Of a DNA stretch of 64,000 nucleotides, positions 1 to 12,904 are shown piece after piece. The stretch lies in NCBI RefSeq assembly GCF_002897375.1, contig NZ_BFAG01000004.1:90001-154000 (forward strand), read 5' to 3'. The DNA is from Deinococcus aerius (lineage in GTDB: Bacteria; Deinococcota; Deinococci; Deinococcales; Deinococcaceae). The notes beneath the pieces were generated by a model, which had not been told where the DNA came from, did no database searches, and saw nothing but the letters and a program-made list of their open reading frames with translations. The position numbers and the translations under genes are program-made. Position 1 is the first letter of the stretch. Each line of letters opens with the position of its first letter.

Positions 1-277
1 CCGCGACACCGGCCAGAGCTTCACGCTCACGGGCACCCGCAGCGTGTACGACGCCAGCCCCGTGACGGTGGACACGGTGGCCGAACTGGGCACCGGGAGC
101 GCCTGCGCGGGCGGCTTCACCGAGCGTTACCAGGTGCGCGCCACCTTCAGCCGCGCGGGCCGCACGGGCAGCGTCGGCGCCCAGGGCTACGTGAACCACC
201 AGACCTGCAACGCGGCGACGGGCCGCTACGAGGACGTGACGCTGAACAGCGGCTCGCTGGAACTCACCCGCCGTTAG
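1..277 (+). CDS. C-terminal part of an unidentified protein (5' end outside the window)
   Basis: An open frame runs in from the left edge (codons begin at base 2) and stops with TAG at 275-277, giving about 91 residues. The chain is rich in Thr, Gly, Ser and Val with alternating polar and hydrophobic residues, which suggests beta structure. Two cysteines, in SACAGG and HQTCNA, could form a disulfide, so an exported or surface location is plausible. Nothing visible assigns a function, and the start, any signal peptide and the full length cannot be seen. It ends with an ordinary high-GC3 codon pattern, so it is probably an intact gene cut by the window edge. Confidence 0.6.
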   Translation, partial: RDTGQSFTLTGTRSVYDASPVTVDTVAELGTGSACAGGFTERYQVRATFSRAGRTGSVGAQGYVNHQTCNAATGRYEDVTLNSGSLELTRR

Positions 278-419
278 GGTCCTTCCGGTGATCCTGGCGC
301 CCCTTCCGCCTGCCCGCCAGCCACCACAGCCCGATGGGCAGCAGGAGGACGCCCAGGCAGCCGTAACCGGGGGGCACGGAGGACGGGGGTGGGGAGGCTC
401 GCTGCGGTTCTTTCGCCAT
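264..419 (-). CDS. possible 51-residue single-pass membrane protein
   Basis: On the minus strand an ATG at 417-419 opens a 51-codon frame ending with TGA at 264-266, so it overlaps the 3' end of the convergent gene by 14 bases. The peptide has a Pro/Ser-rich N-terminus, one strongly hydrophobic stretch (about residues 20-35, with GVLLLPIGLWWLAG) and then a very basic tail (GRRKGRQDHRK). That is the normal layout of a small inner-membrane protein with its positive end in the cytoplasm. No function can be assigned. The gene fills what would otherwise be an unexplained gap between two plus-strand genes. It is too short for usual ORF filters and could be chance. Confidence 0.4.
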   Translation of the reverse strand: MAKEPQRASPPPSSVPPGYGCLGVLLLPIGLWWLAGRRKGRQDHRKDPNGG

Positions 420-479
420 ACGCTTGGATACGGGATGCGGGCGGGGGGAGTTGCGGCCCGGTGAAGCGGCGCCCTCCCC

Positions 480-485
480 TACACT
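480..485 (+). promoter_or_regulatory. -10 box (TACACT) for a leaderless transcript
   Basis: TACACT lies 7 nt before a GTG at 493, the same spacing seen before many genes in this window. The GTG is in a different frame from the APH-family protein that follows, so it marks either the true start of that gene with a frameshift in between, or a short separate ORF. Confidence 0.5.
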
Positions 486-566
486 GGCCGCCGTGCCACA
501 AGAGCCAGGGCGTCACCCTTCCAAAGCAGTTCAGGCGCCCTCTGGCACCCCGAGCGCCCGCTGCTG

Positions 567-1742
567 TTGCTGAGAAACGGAGAGCTGCCCGTCCTCGACG
601 TGCCCGAAGGAACCGACATGGCCCCTTCTGTTCGCGCGGCCTGGGGCGTCGGGACGTGGACCCTGCATGACGGCGGCCTGACGGTGGGGCGGGAGGGAGT
701 GGCGCAGGCGCAGGCCCTCTCGGAGACGGCCCCCAAAGGCTTCGTCTGGGGGGAGGCGGAGCTTACCCCGCTCCCACGCGCCCGGGAGTGGCACCGTCCA
801 GGCTGGCCCCGGCGAGCGCGGGAGAGGCTGGACGCCGCCCTGAGTTCCGCCGGGCTGACTCGGATAGGCGAAGTGGTCCCCATCCATCAGCACGACCTTG
901 TCGCCGTACTGCGGGCAGAAACGGACGTTGGCCCCGTATATCTCAAGGCGAGTGACACGGGGCGTGAGGCGGCGGTGACGGCCCTCCTGTCGCGCACGCT
1001 GCCGGAACTTCTCCCGCCCCTGCTCTGGAGTGACGGAGAAACGGGTCTCCTCGTCAGCGCCTCGGGGGGCGAGTTGCTGGACGGGGTGGCCGAACTGGAA
1101 GTTTGGGAACAAGCGTTGGAGCGCCTGGCCCAGTTTCAGAAAGAGGCTGATGCTCCCACCCTCGCCGCCCTGGGGTGTCCCACCTGGCCCCTGGCCGAGA
1201 TGACGGGGCGGGTGGACGCCTTCCTGTCGGACGTGGACACCCTGCGGGCCTGGGGGCTGGAACAGGACCAGACCCGGACGCTGACGGAAGCCCGCCCCAC
1301 CATCCGCGCGGCCTTTCGGGAACTGGCCGCCCTGGGCCTGCCCGACCTTCCCGCGCACGGGGACGCCCATCCCCGCAACGCCCTACATGGCCCGCGCGGC
1401 AGCGTGTGGTTCGACTGGAGCGAGTCGGCCAGCAGGGCACATCCCTTCATGGACGCGGGGTGGTTTCTGGCCTTCACGCTGCATCCGGCACGAGCCAGGC
1501 TGCCTATCCGCGTGGCGTTCCCCGACCTCGAAACGCGGCTCTCCCGCACCTACCTGAATGCCCTCGGTTGCCCGGAGGGGGGTGGGGCGCTGCTCCGAAG
1601 CCTCCCCCTCGCCCTGCTGCACCGCGCCGCCGTGTACGACCACCAGTTCCGGGATTGGGAGGGCACAGTTCCGGGGTGGCGGCCCGAGTACACACCCTAC
1701 TACCTGAAGCAGGCCGTTCGGGAACTCGCGCGGCTGACTTGA
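567..1742 (+). CDS. aminoglycoside phosphotransferase (APH)-family kinase-fold protein, start uncertain
   Basis: The C-terminal half carries the APH/choline-kinase catalytic signature: HGDAHPRN (about residues 264-271 from the TTG at 567), followed by WFDWSES with the metal-binding Asp near 283. The family phosphorylates small hydroxylated molecules; the substrate here cannot be read from sequence, and a resistance role should not be assumed. The TTG at 567 lies inside a stretch that already reads as good protein (RPLLLLRNGELP), and the frame stays open upstream, so the real start is earlier. A TACACT box with GTG at 493 fits the local promoter style but is one frame off. A single missing base between 493 and about 540 would join them and add about 25 residues. 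It ends 3 bases before the convergent mutL. Confidence 0.75.
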   Translation: MLRNGELPVLDVPEGTDMAPSVRAAWGVGTWTLHDGGLTVGREGVAQAQALSETAPKGFVWGEAELTPLPRAREWHRPGWPRRARERLDAALSSAGLTRIGEVVPIHQHDLVAVLRAETDVGPVYLKASDTGREAAVTALLSRTLPELLPPLLWSDGETGLLVSASGGELLDGVAELEVWEQALERLAQFQKEADAPTLAALGCPTWPLAEMTGRVDAFLSDVDTLRAWGLEQDQTRTLTEARPTIRAAFRELAALGLPDLPAHGDAHPRNALHGPRGSVWFDWSESASRAHPFMDAGWFLAFTLHPARARLPIRVAFPDLETRLSRTYLNALGCPEGGGALLRSLPLALLHRAAVYDHQFRDWEGTVPGWRPEYTPYYLKQAVRELARLT

Positions 1743-1745
1743 CCC

Positions 1746-5944
<4,199 letters not shown>

Positions 5945-5950
5945 GGCGCG

Positions 5951-5956
5951 AGCATA
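5951..5956 (-). promoter_or_regulatory. -10 box of the mutS-mutL operon (TATGCT)
   Basis: TATGCT on the minus strand, 6 nt before the mutS ATG, with no Shine-Dalgarno between them. This decides the shorter of the two possible mutS starts. No convincing -35 hexamer is visible. Confidence 0.6.
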
Positions 5957-6014
5957 GCGCACCCCGTTCTGTTGTGGACGGAATAGCGGTTGCAATTGGG
6001 GCGAGCGGCACAAG

Positions 6015-6044
6015 GAAAACCCGCCCCACGGGGAGGCGGGGCGG
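6015..6044 (-). terminator. probable intrinsic terminator of the lipoprotein gene
   Basis: Read on the minus strand, a CCGCCCC arm (6038-6044) pairs with GGGGCGG (6021-6027) and is followed at once by GTTTTCC. It lies 40 bases after the lipoprotein stop and ahead of the mutS promoter, so it would isolate mutS from upstream transcription. Confidence 0.6.
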
Positions 6045-6082
6045 ATGGGACGCTGGATAGCTGGATAGCCTGGTGCTCGGGC

Positions 6083-6766
6083 CTACTTCCGAAGAGACAG
6101 GGCTGTTGGGGCTCCGTAGACCCAGGTACTGGGAATATTCCCTGCCTTCAAGGTGACTGTTCCCCCCGCCGAAGTGATTGCCACGCTCGTCGAAACCTTG
6201 TTCCAGCCCGCGCTGAACTGCGCGTTGACATTCCCCGTCACGATGATGTTGTTCTGAATGCAGGTGATCTGCCCCGAGAGGCCCACGGCCTTGTCGAGGT
6301 AGATATAGAGGCCCGTCTCCGCCGTGGGGCTGCTCGCTGTCCCCCCTGAGGCGAGGGGCGCAATCCGGCCGCTTTTCTGCGCCTGGACGCTGAAGGTGGG
6401 CACCGCGCTCTTGGCGTCGGTCGCCCCGGAGAGGCTGAGGTTCCCCGTGCAGTTGTTCGGCAGATTCGCCGTGAAGCTGCCCGAGGTCGTCCCGCTCAGG
6501 AGGGCCGCGTCCGGCTTGGGAAGGCTCAGGCTGAAGCTGCCGTCGGCCTTCAGATCCGTCCTGACGAGTTCCTTGGTTCCCACCGAGGCGACGACCTGCC
6601 CGGCCCCGCCACTCCAGGCCGTGTAAGAGGGTGCGCCGGTCGTTCCGTCGAACTTGAGTTCCACGACCTTCCCGGAGGCGGCTTCGGGCTGCGGGGCGCT
6701 GGTTCTGTTGCAGGAGGCGAGCAACAGGGCGGCACCGGCGAGCAGCACAGGCGTTACATTTTTCAT
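6083..6766 (-). CDS. lipoprotein of unknown function
   Basis: The 227-residue protein starts MKNVTPVLLAG and has a lipobox LASC with Cys19, so it should be lipid-anchored after signal peptidase II cleavage. The rest is Ser/Thr/Gly-rich with regular beta-strand alternation. Two cysteines (NNCTGN near residue 107 and ITCIQN near 170) could form a disulfide. No known domain is recognised. It is transcribed away from the small secreted protein at 6882 and toward mutS, with a terminator after it. A TACGGT box lies 9 nt before the ATG on the minus strand. The ATG at 6766 is chosen because it begins a proper signal peptide; the longer frame from 6773 does not exist in this register. Confidence 0.7.
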   Translation of the reverse strand: MKNVTPVLLAGAALLLASCNRTSAPQPEAASGKVVELKFDGTTGAPSYTAWSGGAGQVVASVGTKELVRTDLKADGSFSLSLPKPDAALLSGTTSGSFTANLPNNCTGNLSLSGATDAKSAVPTFSVQAQKSGRIAPLASGGTASSPTAETGLYIYLDKAVGLSGQITCIQNNIIVTGNVNAQFSAGWNKVSTSVAITSAGGTVTLKAGNIPSTWVYGAPTALSLRK

Positions 6767-6881
6767 ACGTCATTCACCGTACACCCCGGGTCTGGGCCGG
6801 ACAAGCAGAGGTGAGGAGAGGCCAAAGGGAGCCTGCGGGAACTACACTGCGCGGGACATTCCCCCTTCCCAGGAGGTTCCT

Positions 6882-7262
6882 GTGAAAACACTTTCCGTCC
6901 TCGCCGCGCTCACCCTCACTCCTTTTGCCCTCGCCTGCCCGGTGAAACAGGGTTACGTCGCCAACGGCTTGTTCAAAAACACGGCGGGGGCAAAGCCCAT
7001 CTGCGGGCCGCTCTACCAGACGTTCCGGTTCAGCATGGCGGGCGTGAAGTGGACCGAGATGTACGAGGTCAAGGCCGGGCGGGTCGGCCAGCTCCGGACC
7101 TCGGATTTCCTGGCCCTCATCCGCCGGGGCCGCTACCGGCTCGTCAAGCAGAGCAAGACGGTCCGCAGCCAGGTGTACCTCTTCGAGCGGGGCAGCCACT
7201 CCATCACGGTGGTCGTCGGCGTTTCGGGCGGCGCGCAGTACATCGGGCTAGCGGGGCAGTAG
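6882..7262 (+). CDS. small secreted protein of unknown function
   Basis: The 126-residue protein starts at GTG 6882, 5 nt after a strong AGGAGG (6871-6876). A TACACT -10 box at 6843-6848 makes this one of the clearly leadered, SD-driven genes here. The N-terminus KTLSVLAALTLTPFALA is a signal peptide ending just before Cys19. A second cysteine follows in PICGPL, allowing a disulfide in the mature protein. The C-terminal part (SHSITVVVGVSGGAQYIGL) looks like beta strands. The residue at -3 is Ala, not Leu, so a lipobox is doubtful. No family is recognised. Confidence 0.7.
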   Translation: MKTLSVLAALTLTPFALACPVKQGYVANGLFKNTAGAKPICGPLYQTFRFSMAGVKWTEMYEVKAGRVGQLRTSDFLALIRRGRYRLVKQSKTVRSQVYLFERGSHSITVVVGVSGGAQYIGLAGQ

Positions 7263-7332
7263 GACCCGGCGGGGCCTCTGCACCGCGTCCCACCTCCCCT
7301 TTCCGGCCTTGCCCCTCCCGTAGCATGGCACC

Positions 7333-7665
7333 ATGAGTTACCACCCCTACGACCCGCGCATGGCCTACGACCCGGAGCGCCGACTGACCGACGGCGACGT
7401 GCAGGAACTCAAGCCCGAAGGCTGGTGGGGCGACGACGGCAAAATAGCCCGCGACTTCGCGTTTGACAGCTACCAGGCGGGCGTGGACTTCGCGGTGCGG
7501 GTCGCCGCGCTGGCGGAGGAACAGAACCACCACCCCGACATCCTCATCCGCTACCGCCGGGTGCGCCTCACCTTCTTCACCCACACGGTGGGCGGGGTGA
7601 CCCTGCTCGACATCGAGGGCGCGCGGGCCGTCAACGATCTGTGGGCCGGGGTGACCGGCGCTTGA
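7333..7665 (+). CDS. pterin-4a-carbinolamine dehydratase
   Basis: The 110-residue protein has the full signature of the family: NHHPDI with His66, His67 and Pro68, then a tyrosine, and FTHTVGGVT with His84, ending in TLLDIEGARA. The enzyme removes water from 4a-hydroxytetrahydropterin to regenerate the cofactor of aromatic amino acid hydroxylases; bacterial relatives may also serve molybdopterin metabolism. No hydroxylase gene is in the window. The stop codon overlaps the TTG start of the next gene (TTGA), so the dehydratase and thioesterase are translated as a pair. Confidence 0.93.
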   Translation: MSYHPYDPRMAYDPERRLTDGDVQELKPEGWWGDDGKIARDFAFDSYQAGVDFAVRVAALAEEQNHHPDILIRYRRVRLTFFTHTVGGVTLLDIEGARAVNDLWAGVTGA

Positions 7666-8126
7666 AACTCGCCATTCCCGACGCGGACGTGCTATGGACG
7701 GCCCTGGCACCCGAGCGCAAGCACGAGATGGAGGTCACCGTGGGACCCGGCGACCTCGACGACCTGAATCACGTGAACAACACGGTGTACCTTGCGTGGT
7801 GCGAGGGGGTGGCCCGTGCCCACGCCCTGCGCCTGGGCATGGGCACGGATGCGCTGATCGCGCTGGGCGCCGTACCGGTCGCCCGGCAGCACGTCATCAA
7901 CTATCACCGACCCGCCGTGCTGGGGGACCGCATCCGCATCCGCACCGCCATCACCGTCAGCGCGGGCGTGCGCAGCATCCGCGCCTACACCCTCGACCGC
8001 GCGACCCAGGACGGCAGCGACGGCGAACGCCTCGCCGAATGCCAGACCGAGTGGGTCTGGGTGGACCCGGGAAACGGGCGCCCCAAGCGCACGCCCCGCG
8101 AGGTGCTGGAGGCGTTCGGGTTCTGA
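7662..8126 (+). CDS. acyl-CoA thioesterase, hotdog fold (4HBT family)
   Basis: The 154-residue protein carries the 4HBT signature DDLNHVNNTVYLAW with Asp34, Asn36, His37 and Asn39-Asn40, as in YbgC and FadM-type thioesterases that hydrolyse acyl-CoA or acyl-ACP. The chosen TTG at 7662 overlaps the preceding stop codon. GTG at 7689 is a possible alternative but would leave a 23-base gap without an SD. The substrate cannot be told from sequence. It is convergent with the MFS gene at 8688; the 560 bases between them hold a hairpin and a long dispersed repeat. Confidence 0.88.
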   Translation: MKLAIPDADVLWTALAPERKHEMEVTVGPGDLDDLNHVNNTVYLAWCEGVARAHALRLGMGTDALIALGAVPVARQHVINYHRPAVLGDRIRIRTAITVSAGVRSIRAYTLDRATQDGSDGERLAECQTEWVWVDPGNGRPKRTPREVLEAFGF

Positions 8127-8167
8127 GGGTGTTCGAGCAAGCCGCAGGCCCGGAAGGTGCGGCGGGA

Positions 8168-8199
8168 GGGCAGGCTGGGTGGCGAGCGCCAGCCTGCCC
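8168..8199. terminator. perfect 11-bp hairpin after the thioesterase gene
   Basis: GGGCAGGCTGG (8168-8178) pairs without mismatch with CCAGCCTGCCC (8189-8199) around a 10-nt loop, 42 bases after the stop. There is no T run directly after it, so it may act as a factor-assisted or bidirectional terminator, or simply protect the 3' end of the mRNA. Confidence 0.4.
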
Positions 8200-8300
8200 C
8201 ACAAACGCTTGACGCGAAATGAGAAGTGGGGTGGGAGCAGTTTTTGACGCTCCACGCAACCCCACGCGAGGACGGGCTACGCTCGTCTCCCCCCTCCCAG

Positions 8301-8680
8301 CCTCCCCCGCAAGGGGGGAGGAGCAACAGCGCCAAAGCTTTTGCTTCTCAAAACCGTCTACTGTGAACGGCCTATTCCTGCAAGGGGCTCGCTCTCGCAC
8401 CGCCTTCACCACGCCTTGCTCGCGCAGCGAGACGGTGGGCCAGTGACTCGGAGATCAACAAGATCAAACCTTGCGGGTTGAGAAAAACGACCACAGGCGC
8501 GATGGGCAGGCCCTTTGCCGAGCGCAGCGGAAAGCTCCCCCCTCCACCAAGAGGAGAGACACGTAGGCGAGCTTGGCGTCAACGCGCGGGCCGCCCCGCG
8601 CGGCGGAGTCGTCGCCCCCGGTGGGGGTAGGGGGGCTGGGGGGGTGGGGGCAAACCGCAGCAAGATACCCTGCCCCTTCA
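8301..8680. repeat. long dispersed intergenic repeat, copy 1
   Basis: This stretch matches 63188-63506 in the same orientation over about 320-370 bases in alternating conserved and variable blocks. The best block, 46 identical bases, is at 8396-8441. Shared parts include a CCTCCCCC-GCAA-GGGGGGAGG hairpin at the left, a CTCGC-GCA-GCGAG hairpin in the core, and a GC-rich block ending GCAGCAAGA. No intact gene is shared, and both copies sit between convergent genes. It is best described as a non-autonomous intergenic repeat. Confidence 0.7.
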
Positions 8681-8687
8681 CCCCTCC

Positions 8688-9854
8688 CTACCTGAACTCC
8701 GCCCGCCGAGGCTCCGGCAACCGGTACGCGATGAACGCACTGGGAATCAGCAGCGTGATGCTGACCAGCGCCGCCACCGTCGGCGTCGTGGCATCCGCCA
8801 GCACCCCGACCAGAAACACCAGCAACCCCGCGAACCCCCACGAGAAACCCATCATGATCGAACTGGCGACGGCAACGTGCCCCGGCGCATACTCCTGCGC
8901 GGCGACCACCCCGACCGGAATGCTCGCGTTGACCGCCGCCCCAACCAGGAACGTGAGCGGGTAGAACCACCAGTTCGCCGGACTCGACAGGATCAGCACG
9001 GCGAAGAACGGGATGGTGGCCAGGATCGCCGCCCGCAGCACCGGGACCCGCCCGTAGCGGTCGCTCGCCCGCCCGCCGACGATGCCGCCGACGGCGCTCG
9101 CAACGGCGTACACGGCGAGCGTGACCGCGACCTCCCGCGTCCCGAAGCCCCGGGCCAGCAGGATGAAGGGCAACATCGCGTTGTACCCCATGCTGGCGAG
9201 CGAGCGCAGCACGGCCATCGCCCAGAGCCCCACGAGCGGCCCCCGGAAGATGCGCCCGTACTCGGCCAGAGCCACGCGCCGCCCCTCTGCCCGCCCGGGG
9301 GGCGTGACCGCGAAGGTGAGGATCGCGGTCACCACCCCGATCAGCCCGAACCAGGGGAGATGCGCGAGGCCGACCCCGGCAAAGACGGGGCCGAGTGCAC
9401 TGCCCGCCGTGCCCCCCGCGCTGAAGAGGCTGGCCCACAACCCGCGCTTCTGCGGCGGACTGTTCAGCGCGACGTAGGCCGCCCCCGCCGGATGGAAGAA
9501 GCCGCTCCCGAACCCCGAGGCGGCGACCAGCAGCACGAGCGCCCCGAACCACGGCACGAAACCCATCAGGGTGAGGCCCAGGCCTGTCAGCAGCGGGCCG
9601 AGCGCGGCGGCGTAGCGGCGGTCCACCCGCTCCCCCAGGATGCCGAGGAGGGGTTGCAACACGCTGCTCGTCAGGCTGTACACGCTGGAGAGCAGGGTGA
9701 CGGCGGCGATGGACACCCCGAAGCGGCTTTGCAGGGCGGGGGTGAGCGGCGTGAGCATCGCGCCGTACGCGTCGTTGATGAAGTGCCCCGCCGTGACCGC
9801 CACGGCGACGGCGGTGGCGTGGCGGGTGGCGGCGCGAACGGCGGTCCCTTGCAT
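8688..9854 (-). CDS. MFS transporter, fosmidomycin-resistance (Fsr)-like
   Basis: The 388-residue protein has about 12 hydrophobic helices in two halves. It has the MFS loop motif after helix 2 (GERVDRRYAAALG, weak) and again in the second half (GRASDRYGRVPVL, a clear G-x-x-x-D-R-x-G-R). The N-terminal GHFINDAYGAMLTPLTPAL is typical of the Fsr branch of drug exporters; the actual substrate is unknown. The ATG is preceded on the minus strand by TAGGGT at 6 nt, a leaderless start. The gene converges on the thioesterase and diverges from the gene at 9981. Confidence 0.85.
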   Translation of the reverse strand: MQGTAVRAATRHATAVAVAVTAGHFINDAYGAMLTPLTPALQSRFGVSIAAVTLLSSVYSLTSSVLQPLLGILGERVDRRYAAALGPLLTGLGLTLMGFVPWFGALVLLVAASGFGSGFFHPAGAAYVALNSPPQKRGLWASLFSAGGTAGSALGPVFAGVGLAHLPWFGLIGVVTAILTFAVTPPGRAEGRRVALAEYGRIFRGPLVGLWAMAVLRSLASMGYNAMLPFILLARGFGTREVAVTLAVYAVASAVGGIVGGRASDRYGRVPVLRAAILATIPFFAVLILSSPANWWFYPLTFLVGAAVNASIPVGVVAAQEYAPGHVAVASSIMMGFSWGFAGLLVFLVGVLADATTPTVAALVSITLLIPSAFIAYRLPEPRRAEFR

Positions 9855-9980
9855 TGGGTTACCCTACCCCTCCGCCCGGTGCCCGGCGGGGAGGTGTCCA
9901 GCGGTTCGGGCCGACCCCTCCCCCAATGGGGGCACCCGCGCCCCCATGACGTGAGGTTTCTAACACAGTACCCTGGAGGC

Positions 9981-10475
9981 ATGTCCCTCGTGTTCCGGGA
10001 TGCCGTCGCCGCCGCCCTCCCCTCGGAGGAGCGGTTGCGTGAACGGCTGGCGCGTCTTCCCGACCGGGCCTGGACGGACCTGGCGCTGCTCTTCGCGGCG
10101 GCCCTGCCCGAGATCGACGGGGTGATCGCCCTGCAAGGGGGCGAGGCCTTCGCGCGGGCCCTGGCCGCCGCGCGCGGCATTCCGGTGCTGCATACCGTGA
10201 ACGCCGAGCACAACCTCTTTCCCGGCGAGGTGGCCCTGGTCACCGGGCACCTGCAAGGCGGCCTGCCCGAGATGCAGGCTCTCATGCGGGCCGAACGTTA
10301 TGGGCTGCGGGTCCTGGTGGCCGTGGCCGCCATCGAGCGCACGGGGGCGATGGGCCGCACCCGGCTGGAACTGCACGACACCCGGGTGCAGTCCGCCGTC
10401 CAGCTCGCCGACACGCCGGGGGGCCTCACCTTCGAGCGGCGCACCCCGCCCGGGCTGCTGCGGCTTCCCTCCTGA
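9981..10475 (+). CDS. phosphoribosyltransferase-like protein with a degenerate PRPP site
   Basis: The 164-residue protein has the arrangement of a purine phosphoribosyltransferase: an N-terminal helix region, then VIALQGGEAFARALAAARGIPV where PRTases have the first PRPP loop, then EVALVTGHLQGGLPEMQAL where they have the acidic PRPP motif and a T-G-x-T loop, then YGLRVLVAVAAIERT. The acidic pair and the Thr of the PRPP loop are missing, so catalysis is doubtful and a regulatory or binding role is possible. This assignment rests on pattern only. The ATG at 9981 follows GGAGG by 1-2 nt, so a leaderless start from the upstream TA-rich segment is likely. It is convergent with the next gene, 7 bases apart. 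Confidence 0.5.
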   Translation: MSLVFRDAVAAALPSEERLRERLARLPDRAWTDLALLFAAALPEIDGVIALQGGEAFARALAAARGIPVLHTVNAEHNLFPGEVALVTGHLQGGLPEMQALMRAERYGLRVLVAVAAIERTGAMGRTRLELHDTRVQSAVQLADTPGGLTFERRTPPGLLRLPS

Positions 10476-10482
10476 CCCGGCC

Positions 10483-10995
10483 TTACTGCTGATACCCCCG
10501 CAGCGCCCGCTCCTCGGCGGGGAGGCGGACGAGCAGGATCAGCGCGGCGTTGAGCAGGCTGAAGGCGACCGCCGTGCGCCACGCCCCGACGCTGAGGGGG
10601 GCCGACGCCATCTCCAGCGCGACCACCGCGTAGTTGGGGTGCCGCAGGAGGCGGAAGGGACCGCCCGTGACCCGCTCTCCCCCCGGCACGATCAGGATGC
10701 GGGTGTTCCAGTAGCGGCCCAGGGTGCGGATCACCCAGTACCGCAGCGGTTGCGCGAGCAGGAACAGCAGGAAGGCGGCCCAGTTCACCCCTTTCCCCGA
10801 ACGCCGCCCCTCCAGCAGCGTGAACAGCATCCAGCCCGGGTGCAGCAGGAAGAAGAGGGGGTAGTGGTCCCGGCCGTACTCGGTCGCCCCGTGCTCGCGC
10901 GCCCAGCGTTCGTTCGAGCGGGCCACCCGCAGTTCGAGAAGGCGCTGGACGGACAGGAAGCCGAAGATCAGGGGGGCGAGGGTGCGGGCACGCAT
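10483..10995 (-). CDS. isoprenylcysteine carboxyl methyltransferase (ICMT)-family membrane protein
   Basis: The 170-residue protein has four or five hydrophobic helices. It carries the C-terminal signature of the ICMT/phospholipid methyltransferase family: RYWNTRILIVPG, then VTGGPFRLLRHPNYAVV, and a terminal acidic/aromatic tail. The RHPNY block forms the SAM site in the family. The bacterial substrate is unknown; prenylated quinones, lipids or proteins are possible. The ATG lies 7 nt after TAAGCT on the minus strand (leaderless). It follows the 11006 gene in the same direction with an 11-base gap, so it may also be reached by read-through from the meaB operon. Confidence 0.82.
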   Translation of the reverse strand: MRARTLAPLIFGFLSVQRLLELRVARSNERWAREHGATEYGRDHYPLFFLLHPGWMLFTLLEGRRSGKGVNWAAFLLFLLAQPLRYWVIRTLGRYWNTRILIVPGGERVTGGPFRLLRHPNYAVVALEMASAPLSVGAWRTAVAFSLLNAALILLVRLPAEERALRGYQQ

Positions 10996-11005
10996 GGGCG
11001 TCAGC

Positions 11006-11875
11006 TTACGAGCTTCCCACGCTGAACATGACCCGGCTCGACCCCCGCCCGTCCTCCGCAGTGGCGTGGACGATCAGGGCGGAAATGCTGCCCTCACCGG
11101 GGCGGAGGAACAGGGTGCCGATGCCCAGCGGGGTGCGGTACACCGACAGGCTCTCGGGGGCGTCCTCCCGGTGAAGGAGGCGCCAGCCCTGCCGTTCGAG
11201 CTGCGGCAGGAAGTGGGAGAGGAGCGCGGTCAGCTCCGGCATCGGCTGTGGGGCGACCAGCGCGACCGTCTCCGAGCGGATGGGTCCCCCCTGCCCGGTC
11301 AGCATTTGGGCACTCCACCCCCCGGGAAGGATGAGGGTCGGGAAGGGCGCCTGGGAGAAGTCCTCGAAGTGGGGGTGGTGCCGACGGCCCAGCAGGTGCT
11401 CGATCTGCTCCGGCTCGGTGTCCTGCACCTGGAGGTGGACCTGCGTGACGGCCCCCTCCTGCCCGGACGAGACGTTCAGCGTGCGGCGCTGCCCCGGATG
11501 TCCCCCCATCCACTGCGTCCGGGCCGCCTCCACGAAGGTCTGCTGGAACATCTGCGCCGCCTGCCAGCCCTGCCCGGCGAAGTGGGCGATCAGCGCCTCC
11601 ATCACCTCCGGCGGGGGCGCGGGTACATCCAGAAAGGCCCGCCAGCTCATCTGGGACTTGCGCTCCGCAGAACGGGGCCCACCCGAAAAATGGAACGTCC
11701 ACTGGCGGGCCACCGTGCGAAGCCCGCCCAGTAGCCGTGTCCCCGCCAGCTCGGGCAAGGTAACGGGAAAATCGGCCGGGAGCGTTCCGGGCGTGACCAT
11801 CTCGGCCGTAAGCTCACCCTCCTGCCCCAGCGCCCGGCGCAGGAACTCGGCGTCCAGTGTGATCTGCTCACTCAT
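11006..11875 (-). CDS. unidentified cytoplasmic protein in the meaB operon
   Basis: The 289-residue protein has no signal peptide or membrane segment and no motif I recognise. It has two segments of similar flavour, each describing a helix-rich start followed by strands with many Trp and Gln (WRAFLDVPAPPPEVM; LSHFLPQLERQGWRLL). It ends in a beta-rich tail with TLFLRPGEGSISALIVHA. The ATG is 3 bases after the meaB stop, and the SD (GGAGGGT) overlaps the end of meaB, so translation is coupled. No function should be assumed from the MeaB link alone. Confidence 0.8.
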   Translation of the reverse strand: MSEQITLDAEFLRRALGQEGELTAEMVTPGTLPADFPVTLPELAGTRLLGGLRTVARQWTFHFSGGPRSAERKSQMSWRAFLDVPAPPPEVMEALIAHFAGQGWQAAQMFQQTFVEAARTQWMGGHPGQRRTLNVSSGQEGAVTQVHLQVQDTEPEQIEHLLGRRHHPHFEDFSQAPFPTLILPGGWSAQMLTGQGGPIRSETVALVAPQPMPELTALLSHFLPQLERQGWRLLHREDAPESLSVYRTPLGIGTLFLRPGEGSISALIVHATAEDGRGSSRVMFSVGSS

Positions 11876-11878
11876 GGC

Positions 11879-12832
<954 letters not shown>

Positions 12833-12904
12833 GGCGTCACCCCTGCCGGGGGCCGGAGTTGAAGGGCGGGCTGTCTCATCTCTTCCCCCAGGCTACCCCG
12901 TCCC

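Noticed and set aside
5945..6082. Radiation/desiccation response palindrome upstream of mutS
   Set aside because: mutS is a predicted member of that regulon in Deinococcus, but I found no sequence close to the 17-base palindrome here or elsewhere in the window.
7957..8412. Minus-strand ORFs within the long repeat (and the similar one at 61908-63305)
   Set aside because: The N-terminal peptides look alike in the two copies only because the DNA repeat is alike. The frames diverge outside the repeat and have no protein features.
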